18,847 nucleotides of DNA from Cyanobacteria bacterium UBA3803 (lineage in GTDB: Bacteria; Cyanobacteriota; Vampirovibrionia; Gastranaerophilales; Gastranaerophilaceae): positions 1 to 18,847 of the forward strand of contig DFEL01000044.1 in NCBI GenBank assembly GCA_002369055.1, written 5' to 3'. How positions within the stretch are numbered: position 1 is the stretch's first letter; each line of letters starts with the position of its first letter. This document shows, piece by piece, positions 13,462 to 18,847 of the stretch. The position numbers were made by a program, and so were the translations under genes. The notes under the pieces were generated by a model that worked only from the letters and a program-made list of their open reading frames with translations, did not search any database and had not been told where the DNA came from.

Positions 13462-14828
13462 CCGGCAATTTTTAGTAAATATACGCTGGCAAGTGAAAAA
13501 TATACAGCCAATCCCAAAACGTCAATTGCTGTTGCAATAACAGGGCCGGATGCTACGGCAGGGTCAATATTCATTTTTTCCATTGCAAACGGTGTCAGAG
13601 TTCCGATTAATGTTGCCAAAGACATATTTATTGCCATTGCAAGACCTACTATTATGCCTAATTCAATATTATTTTGCCAGCCCCAAGTAAACAGCATTAC
13701 AAGACCTCCGAAAAATGCACCAATTAAAAATCCAATGGCACTTTCACGGAAGATATGTTTTAATGTAGAGCCAAGTGTTACCTGACCTGTAGAAAGACCA
13801 CGTACAATAATTGTAATACTTTGTGTTCCGATATTACCTGCAAGACCTGCTAAAAGAGGCATAAAAATTGCAATTATCGGTAATGCCTGCAAAGTTTTGC
13901 CATAGCAATTTGCAACATTTACGGCAATTAATTCACCGATTAAAGTAACAAAAAGCCAAGGAGTTCTAGCTCTTATTGATGTAAAAATGCTACCTTCAAG
14001 AATTTCGTCTTCATCAATACTTCCTGTTGAAATACCTGAAGATGCGTATATTTCTTCTGTTGTTTCTTCTTCTGCCGCATCTTGAATATCATCCCAAGTA
14101 ACAAGTCCTCTTAAGTGGTTGTACTGGTCAACGACAGGAAGTGAATCAAATTGGTATTTCATAAATACATCAAGTACAGCATCTCTATAATCGTCAATAT
14201 GTAATTTAACAATATCAGAATTCATTAAATCTTCAATTTTAGTTTTTAAAGAAGAACTTAACAATGCCTTCAATGAAACAACACCAAGTAAATGTTCTTG
14301 TTTATCTGTTACATACACATAATATAAATCAATGTTTTCTTCATTTGCCCTGTTTCTTACGTAGTCCAAAACATCTTTAACAACCATATCAGACGTAACC
14401 GTCATAAATAACGGTGTCATCATACCACCGGCAGTATCTTCGTCATAGTTCATCAATTCTCTTACTTCTTCGGAGAATTTTTGAGGTAATGATTCCAAAT
14501 AAGTTTCGGTATCATCATCTTCCATATCACCCAAAACGTCCGCTGCTGCATCATGCGGAAGTTTTTGAATAATTCTTGCGGCAAGTTCTGTGTCTATATC
14601 ACCTAAAATTTCAACCTGCAAGTTTGGCGGCAAATATTCAATCATATCTGCTGCTTTATCTTCTTCAATTAAATTGAAGCACTCCAAACGTTCTTCGGGC
14701 TTTAGTTCTTGAAAAATATCGGCTAAATCCGCAGAGTGAAACCCGTTCAATTCTTCTTTTAATTGAACGTTAGATTCATCATCGAGGATTTCTCTTAATC
14801 TGTCTACTGTTGCCGAAATGTTTATCAT
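13458..14828 (-). CDS. mgtE: Magnesium transporter MgtE
   Basis: From the ATG at 14828 this has 456 residues, the usual MgtE length. The layout is complete: the N-domain of tandem helical repeats with acidic LPPNLQVEILGDIDTELAARII and LPHDAAADVLGDMEDDD motifs, a CBS pair (about 150-275, including MTPLFMTVTSDMVVKDVLDYVRN and FDSLPVVDQYNHLRGLVTWDDI), and a membrane part of five helices with PLLAGLAGNIGTQSITIIVRGLS, the conserved GNxGTQ segment of the pore. The family imports Mg2+ and the cytoplasmic domain closes the pore when Mg2+ is high. Earlier in-frame starts (to 14963) would run into argS. TATAAT lies six bases before the ATG, so the mRNA should be leaderless and there is no room for an Mg2+-sensing leader RNA (M-box). 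The stop interlocks with the 56-aa ORF. Confidence 0.96.
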   Translation of the reverse strand: MINISATVDRLREILDDESNVQLKEELNGFHSADLADIFQELKPEERLECFNLIEEDKAADMIEYLPPNLQVEILGDIDTELAARIIQKLPHDAAADVLGDMEDDDTETYLESLPQKFSEEVRELMNYDEDTAGGMMTPLFMTVTSDMVVKDVLDYVRNRANEENIDLYYVYVTDKQEHLLGVVSLKALLSSSLKTKIEDLMNSDIVKLHIDDYRDAVLDVFMKYQFDSLPVVDQYNHLRGLVTWDDIQDAAEEETTEEIYASSGISTGSIDEDEILEGSIFTSIRARTPWLFVTLIGELIAVNVANCYGKTLQALPIIAIFMPLLAGLAGNIGTQSITIIVRGLSTGQVTLGSTLKHIFRESAIGFLIGAFFGGLVMLFTWGWQNNIELGIIVGLAMAINMSLATLIGTLTPFAMEKMNIDPAVASGPVIATAIDVLGLAVYFSLASVYLLKIAG

Positions 14829-14834
14829 AGTTTT

Positions 14835-14840
14835 ATTATA
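14835..14840 (-). promoter_or_regulatory. -10 box predicting a leaderless mgtE mRNA
   Basis: On the minus strand TATAAT (14840-14835) is followed by AAAACT and the ATG at 14828. AGGA overlaps the front of the box but would be upstream of the transcript start. Confidence 0.6.
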
Positions 14841-14898
14841 TCCTAAATATTTTTTTTGAATTATAATTATTTCATTGAGTTTTATAAAGTGAGGAAAA

Positions 14899-16608
14899 AT
14901 GCTAAAAGATTTATTTTTAAACGAAACCGAAAATGCTGTTGAATATGCTATAAAAAGCAACAAATTAGGTCAAATGACGGAATACACAAAAGGGACATTA
15001 TCCGTTGAAAAACCTAAAAACACAGATTTCGGAGATTTTGCAATTAATGTATCTTCTCTTGCAAGAAGTGCCAAAATTGCACCACCGCAAATTGCGAATG
15101 CAATTGTTGAAAATTTGAGTAAATGTGGCTACGAAGTAACTGTTGTCGGAGGTTTTATAAATTTTAAACTCGGTAAAGAATTGCTTGTTAATGCAATAGA
15201 CGAAATTTTTAAAAAAGGTGAAAATTATGGTAAGCCTGAAAATGTTAAGGTTGAAAAAATAAACCTTGAATATGTATCTGCAAATCCGACAGGCCCATTT
15301 CACATAGGACACGGTCGTTGGGCTGCGATGGGAAGTGCTTTGGCAAATGTATTAAAATTCTACGGACACGATGTTTACCAAGAATTTTATATTAATGATG
15401 CAGGCTCACAAATTCAAAAATTAGGTAACTCTCTTTTAATTCGCCTAAAACAAGAAAAAGGCGAAAATATTGATTTTCCGGAAGATGAAATTGAAAGAAA
15501 AAATTACTATCCCGGTGAATATTTAATTCCCGTTGCAAAAAAATTCTTGTCTGAACACGAATACACAGAAGATGTAAAAGTACTTTCGGATTATGCAAAA
15601 CTTGAAATGGAACGTTTGCAAAGAGAATTACTCGAAAATTTCAGAGTACATTTTGATAAATTTTATTCTGAATTAGATTTACATACTTCAGGAAAAGTTG
15701 AAGCCTCTTACAAAAAGCTTGAAGAAAGCGGAAAACTTTATGAAAAAGAGGGTGCAATGTGGTTCAAATCTTCTGAATATGGAGATGATGAAGACAGAGT
15801 AATTAAAAAAGCAGACGGCTCAAATACTTATCTTACAGCAGATATTGCATATCACAAAGACAAAATGGACAGAGGTTTTGACAGATTAATTAATATTTGG
15901 GGTGCGGATCATCACGGATACGTTGCTCGTGTTAAAGCATCTATGGAAGCATTGGGTTATGATTCAACAAAACTTGAAATTCTTTTAGGTCAACTTGTTA
16001 ATCTTGTTATTAATGGTGAACAAACAAGAATGGGTAAACGTAAGAATATGATTACGCTTGACGATTTAATTGAAGAAGTTGGCGTTGATGCTACACGTTT
16101 TTGGATGTGCATGAGAGATATTAACAATACCCTTGATTTCGATATTGAACTTGCTAAAAAATCTACTGATGAAAATCCTGTATTTTATGTTCAATACGCA
16201 TACGCAAGAGCTTGTTCAATTTTGAGAAATGCGATTAATGACAGAACTGACGTTCAAACAGGGGAAACGGTTAAAGCTCCTTTAACAAAAGAAGAATTTG
16301 ATAACTTAGTACATAACTTCGATAAAAATATTCTTGAAAATGAAGTTGAAAATGCTAAAAAATTAATCTTAAAGTTAGAAGAATTCAAATCAACAATAGT
16401 AAGTTCCGCAGAAAATAGAACCGTTTATACAGTTTGCAGATATGTTCAAGAACTTGCTGCCGATTTTCACTCATTCTATAACGCAACACGTGTTATAACA
16501 GACGATAAACAAACAACTTTGGCTCGTTTATCACTTGTTTATGCGGTAAAATCCGTTATCGCATTAGGACTTAATATTTTAGGAGTTACTGCTCCGGAAA
16601 AGATGTAA
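14899..16608 (+). CDS. argS: Arginyl-tRNA synthetase
   Basis: The 569-residue class I synthetase charges tRNA-Arg. The N-terminal Add1 domain (about 1-110, including FGDFAINVSSLAR) is followed by the Rossmann core with NLEYVSANPTGPFHIGHGRWA (HIGH at 135-138), INDAGSQIQKLGNSL, the RxxG-type IWGADHHGYVARVKA block and TRMGKRKNMITLDDLIEEVGVDATRFW. MGKR at 378-381 stands in the place of KMSKS, a common state for ArgS. A DALR anticodon-binding domain (about 430-569) ends with ALGLNILGVTAPEKM. GTGAGGAAAA directly before the ATG is a strong ribosome site; TATAAT at 14862-14867 may be the -10. The gene diverges from mgtE across 70 bases and is followed by a terminator. Confidence 0.97.
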   Translation: MLKDLFLNETENAVEYAIKSNKLGQMTEYTKGTLSVEKPKNTDFGDFAINVSSLARSAKIAPPQIANAIVENLSKCGYEVTVVGGFINFKLGKELLVNAIDEIFKKGENYGKPENVKVEKINLEYVSANPTGPFHIGHGRWAAMGSALANVLKFYGHDVYQEFYINDAGSQIQKLGNSLLIRLKQEKGENIDFPEDEIERKNYYPGEYLIPVAKKFLSEHEYTEDVKVLSDYAKLEMERLQRELLENFRVHFDKFYSELDLHTSGKVEASYKKLEESGKLYEKEGAMWFKSSEYGDDEDRVIKKADGSNTYLTADIAYHKDKMDRGFDRLINIWGADHHGYVARVKASMEALGYDSTKLEILLGQLVNLVINGEQTRMGKRKNMITLDDLIEEVGVDATRFWMCMRDINNTLDFDIELAKKSTDENPVFYVQYAYARACSILRNAINDRTDVQTGETVKAPLTKEEFDNLVHNFDKNILENEVENAKKLILKLEEFKSTIVSSAENRTVYTVCRYVQELAADFHSFYNATRVITDDKQTTLARLSLVYAVKSVIALGLNILGVTAPEKM

Positions 16609-16620
16609 TTAAAAAAGATA

Positions 16621-16655
16621 AAAAAGACTTCAGTACTAAAAACTGAAGTCTTTTT
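16621..16655 (+). terminator. Rho-independent terminator of argS
   Basis: A perfect 14-bp stem (16621-16634 with 16642-16655), core GACTTCAGT/ACTGAAGTC, has a seven-base loop and ends in five T. It begins 13 bases after the argS stop. Confidence 0.92.
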
Positions 16656-16705
16656 AGGAATTTATATACAATACTCCACAAATTTTGTCTATAAATAAAT
16701 TATAA

Positions 16706-16770
16706 TGTCATTCTGAACTTGTTTCAGAATCTGTTTATTGGCAAGATGCTGAAATAAATTCAGCATGACA
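16706..16770. repeat. Nested palindromic interspersed repeat (65 bp)
   Basis: Two 27-base arms (16706-16732 and 16744-16770) are inverted copies, matching at 23 of 27 positions, starting TGTCAT and ending ATGACA. Each arm is itself a hairpin: ATTCTGAA/TTCAGAAT in the left, ATGCTGAA/TTCAGCAT in the right. The two outer differences (T and A versus G and C) are partners in each small stem, so pairing is kept. Elements of this TGTCATTCTGAAC...GCATGACA type are known to be scattered through many genomes. It sits between convergent genes after the argS terminator; only one copy is in this window. Confidence 0.75.
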
Positions 16771-16831
16771 AGTTTTAGTACTTTTAGTGGAAACATGTAT
16801 ATAGTTACCTTTTTTATTATCTTATATTATA

Positions 16832-17518
16832 TTAATTTATCGGAACATCTATCGGTTGAGTTAGTATTACAGTTAAAGTTTCATCTTGATTAAATTCAAC
16901 ATCCTTACCTTTTCTAAACATATCCGCAACGCTATCACCAATCCAATAAGCACCGCCACCAATAGCACCGCCCAATGCACAAATAGGAACAGTTAAAACT
17001 CTTGCGGCACCATACAAAACATCTTCCCCTAAATCCATACCGTAATCAGTTGCATTAACAGTTATATCAACTGTTTTTGACCAATTATCCTGCAACGCTT
17101 CACCATATCCTTTATTTAGATATAATCCACCATCAAAATTAAAATTAACTTTTCCTGATATAATCATATCTAATGGCAATTGTCTTCCGTTCGGAGTTAC
17201 AATATGGTCAAAGTCCAAATAAATTACTCCGCCTCGTGAAAATCTTTTAGATTTTACAACTTTTGAAATACTGCCTCTAATCATTGAACCTGCGGGTAAA
17301 ATTACATTTGTTGGTGTCTTTTCATCATGGATTAATACGGCACTAAAATAATCACCTTCTTTATTTGTTTTTGTACTTATAGGGTCAAGCAATTTTATGG
17401 TAAATTTTGTACCTGCGGGAATGCGTTTTGTTATCGCATTAGATTTTAGTGTTGCTGCACTTACAAATCCTGCCGCAAGGCTCATTATTAATGTAATTAT
17501 AAACAATTTAAATTTCAT
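16832..17518 (-). CDS. Exported protein with TrbI/VirB10-like segment
   Basis: The 228-residue product has a signal peptide (MKFKLFIITLIMSLAAGFVSA, cleavage after residue 21). The mature part contains RIPAGTKFTIKLLDPISTKTNKEGDYFSAVL and NVILPAGSMIRGSISKV...GVIYLDFDHIVTPNGRQLPL, the pattern of two IPAG-type strands found in VirB10/TrbI-like beta-barrel domains and in stand-alone periplasmic proteins of several diderm groups. A glycine-rich stretch follows (ALGGAIGGGAYWIGDSVADMF), resembling a glycine zipper. A single gene without other type IV secretion parts is not a conjugation system; an envelope role is the safer reading. TAGGAGGAAAA before the ATG is the strongest ribosome site in the window, with TATAAA further upstream. 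There is no clear terminator after it. Confidence 0.75.
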   Translation of the reverse strand: MKFKLFIITLIMSLAAGFVSAATLKSNAITKRIPAGTKFTIKLLDPISTKTNKEGDYFSAVLIHDEKTPTNVILPAGSMIRGSISKVVKSKRFSRGGVIYLDFDHIVTPNGRQLPLDMIISGKVNFNFDGGLYLNKGYGEALQDNWSKTVDITVNATDYGMDLGEDVLYGAARVLTVPICALGGAIGGGAYWIGDSVADMFRKGKDVEFNQDETLTVILTQPIDVPIN

Positions 17519-17588
17519 ATTTTCCTCCTAAATTAATTTTATAATCATCTCAAAAAAAATCAAAAAGGTTACATTTGTTTAAGTTTGT

Positions 17589-17617
17589 TTGACAAGTACC
17601 ATTAATAAGCATACAAT
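17589..17617 (+). promoter_or_regulatory. Promoter of the pilin-like gene
   Basis: TTGACA (17589-17594), a 17-base spacer and TACAAT (17612-17617) lie 31 bases before the ATG at 17649, with GAGGTG as ribosome site. Confidence 0.75.
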
Positions 17618-17648
17618 TTCATTAATAATACTCTGTTTGAGGTGCTTT

Positions 17649-18356
17649 ATGTTAAAAAAAATATTTGCGTTTTCGCTTTCAGAAGTTTTAGTAGTTGTTG
17701 GTATTATAGGTGTTGTTGCCGCTTTAACGTTGCCTAATCTTAGTCATAACGTGGAAGAACGTAAATGTATATCAGCATTAAGAAAAATTTATCCTGAGAT
17801 TGAAAATGCTTACCAACAAGTTGTCGCAGAATATGGCAGACCTGTTGAGTGGCCTGCTGCTGCGGATGCAAGTAGTAATAAAATGACTGATTATATGAAT
17901 GAGTTTATTCAAAAGTACTTCTCAATAATAAAGAATTGCGGAAGAAGTACTAAAGGATGTTTTCCTTCTTATAACAATGTAGAAAATGACACCACATATA
18001 GCAACATGTTATTAAAAGATGGTGCCTCTCTTTCAATATTTGTAGGTGGAATGTCAGCAATACGTAACAACGTAAATAATCATGGGACTTCAGCAAATGA
18101 TGATAATTTTTGTCATGGGTATATGGGAAAATTTATTGTAGACGTAAACGGGCCACAAGGTGAAAACCAGCCCGGATATGATATTTTCGAATTTTATATG
18201 TGCTATGATGAAGGTTTGGTTGCAGATGGAGATAACCCTGCAGGACCTACTGCTACTGCGGTATCAGGTACAGCATGGGCATTAAAAGCCGGTAACAGAG
18301 ATTATTTAAAATGTGCAAATCAGTTAAATTGGAACACAAAAAGGTCATGTAAATAA
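17649..18356 (+). CDS. Type IV prepilin-like protein (pseudopilin)
   Basis: The 235-residue protein starts with a class III signal: short basic leader MLKKIFA, then FSLSEVLVVVGIIGVVAALTLPNL, with prepilin peptidase cleavage expected between Ala7 and Phe8 and the conserved Glu at mature position 5 (Glu12). The hydrophobic helix is followed by the ERKCISALRKIYPEIENAYQQV amphipathic part. The C-terminal globular region contains several cysteines (KNCGRSTKGC, FCHGY, YMCYDEG, LKCANQ) and a VDVNGPQGENQPGYDIFEF block. This is the style of the many-copy pseudopilin-like proteins in Gastranaerophilales, an inference from memory. The ATG at 17649 is chosen because GAGGTG lies just before it and the leader is normal; a longer reading from 17589 would begin in the -35 box. 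It has its own promoter and terminator, so it is monocistronic. Confidence 0.88.
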   Translation: MLKKIFAFSLSEVLVVVGIIGVVAALTLPNLSHNVEERKCISALRKIYPEIENAYQQVVAEYGRPVEWPAAADASSNKMTDYMNEFIQKYFSIIKNCGRSTKGCFPSYNNVENDTTYSNMLLKDGASLSIFVGGMSAIRNNVNNHGTSANDDNFCHGYMGKFIVDVNGPQGENQPGYDIFEFYMCYDEGLVADGDNPAGPTATAVSGTAWALKAGNRDYLKCANQLNWNTKRSCK

Positions 18357-18383
18357 TAAAAGTATGATAATTATATATTCATA

Positions 18384-18423
18384 GGCTGAAATTCATGATA
18401 TACATGGATTTCAGCCATTTTTT
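18384..18423 (+). terminator. Rho-independent terminator of the pilin-like gene
   Basis: GGCTGAAAT (18384-18392) pairs with ATTTCAGCC (18408-18416), continued by a wobble and CATG/CATG for 14 pairs with a five-base loop, then a run of T to 18423. Confidence 0.9.
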
Positions 18424-18565
18424 GACATCGCCGAAATACTCATTATATATAAGATATAGAGGTTTTATTAAGAAATCTTAACGAAAATAAAAACAAAAAA
18501 GCAATTTTTTTGAAAAGAAATACTTTATAAAAGAGTAAGAGATTTCAAGAGAGGATATTTTAAAG

Positions 18566-18769
18566 ATGAAAGAACAAGAATTAAATACTATGATGTCAGT
18601 TGTAGCAGATCCAATTAACAATGTATATAGAGTTAACACATTTGCTGAAGCTGAAGAAATTCGTAGAATGTGCAGAATCTTTGAAATATCAAACGCTCAA
18701 CAAAACAAACACAAAATGTTATCAATCAAAAACATGGCTACTTTAAAATTAGTTTTGAGCAACAACTAA
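18566..18769 (+). CDS. Small protein of unknown function (67 aa)
   Basis: The product (begins MKEQELNTMMSVVADP, ends TLKLVLSNN) is soluble and probably helical, with YRVNTFAEAEEIRRMCRIFEI as its most structured part. No known motif is seen. AGAGGA lies 11 bases before the ATG, somewhat far. Upstream, TTAAGAAATCTTAA (18468-18481), a 6-bp palindrome with a two-base gap, and ATACTTTATA are followed by AGAG-rich sequence, similar to what precedes the 85-aa gene at 9409. An inverted repeat follows the stop. Codon use is ordinary. I consider it a real gene of unknown role. Confidence 0.65.
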   Translation: MKEQELNTMMSVVADPINNVYRVNTFAEAEEIRRMCRIFEISNAQQNKHKMLSIKNMATLKLVLSNN

Positions 18770-18786
18770 TTCTTGAAATTAAAAGT

Positions 18787-18817
18787 AAATTTAACACAGG
18801 CGGGGCTTGTTAAATTT
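18787..18817 (+). terminator. Inverted repeat after the 67-aa gene, probable terminator
   Basis: AAATTTAACA (18787-18796) pairs with TGTTAAATTT (18808-18817); a bulged C allows two more pairs. The loop is GC-rich (GCGGGG). The tail TTTAAAACAAAATTTT is not a clean U tract, so efficiency is uncertain. Confidence 0.5.
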
Positions 18818-18847
18818 AAAACAAAATTTTATACTCTCTCTCTTAAT

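Noticed and set aside
14829..14898. Mg2+-sensing M-box leader for mgtE
   Set aside because: Only 70 bases separate mgtE from argS and the -10 box lies six bases before the ATG, so there is no leader to fold.
14829..14963. Longer MgtE starting at 14963
   Set aside because: It would overlap argS coding sequence and the extension has no MgtE character; MINISATVDRL at 14828 matches the family start.
16633..16783. Possible pairing of AGTACTAAAAACT (argS terminator) with AGTTTTAGTACT downstream (16772-16783)
   Set aside because: It has a one-base offset, and the arms are AT-rich; the terminator stem is far stronger locally, so I treat it as chance.
16832..17518. Type IV secretion or conjugation system
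   Set aside because: Only the single VirB10-like exported protein is present; no ATPase, coupling protein, relaxase or other VirB component is nearby.
1..18847. CRISPR array, prophage or transposon in the window
   Set aside because: No regularly spaced repeats, integrase, transposase, or phage structural genes were seen; the only interspersed repeat is the palindrome at 16706-16770.

Overview
This is an AT-rich (roughly one third G+C by eye) chromosomal stretch from a bacterium with dense, mostly housekeeping gene content on both strands. Three genes suggest a diderm: one encodes a TonB-type C-terminal domain, one an exported protein with a TrbI/VirB10-like pattern, and one a type IV prepilin-like protein. 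The pilin-like protein (AFSLSEV...IIGVVAALTLPNL start, 'VDVNGPQGENQPGYD' block, C-terminal 'YLKC') resembles the multicopy pseudopilins I associate with gut Vampirovibrionia/Melainabacteria (Gastranaerophilales). That assignment is an inference from style, not from a marker gene.

Layout. 1-660: the C-terminal third of clpX and its terminator. 661-979: a 354-base gap without a protein gene; on the minus strand it carries a good candidate for an undescribed small RNA of about 135 nt (promoter, hairpin, CA-rich repeat module, hairpin, terminator with nine U). 980-1948: an orphan radical SAM/SPASM-type enzyme with its own promoter. 2008-5457: a tightly packed operon def-fmt-aroH-rqcH/NFACT that couples N-terminal formyl processing, initiator formylation, chorismate mutase and ribosome-associated quality control. 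5454-6086 (minus): a PHP phosphoesterase whose stop codon interlocks with that of rqcH. 6147-7987: an operon of a polytopic membrane protein, a small zinc-ribbon protein and RNase PH. 7997-9262 (minus): a divergent PurD-like ATP-grasp protein. 9409-9666: a small orphan protein. 9717-10745 (minus): a D-2-hydroxyacid dehydrogenase-like protein lacking the catalytic histidine. 10991-12094 (minus): ychF. 12139-13217 (minus): an XRE regulator coupled to a PH-domain/TonB-domain membrane protein. 13291-13461: a 56-residue ORF diverging from the regulator. 13458-14828 (minus): mgtE. 14899-16608: argS. 16706-16770: a nested palindromic repeat. 16832-17518 (minus): an exported TrbI/VirB10-like protein. 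17649-18356: pilin-like gene. 18566-18769: a small orphan protein.

The most notable points are the minus-strand sRNA candidate; three genes (purD-like, XRE regulator, mgtE) with TATAAT exactly six bases before ATG, which predicts leaderless mRNAs; the XRE/56-aa divergent locus with an inverted repeat across both promoters; a bacterial-PH plus TonB fusion; a PurD homologue that has lost several signature motifs; and a palindromic repeat whose two arms are themselves hairpins with compensating base changes. I found no tRNA, rRNA, CRISPR, transposase or phage gene.
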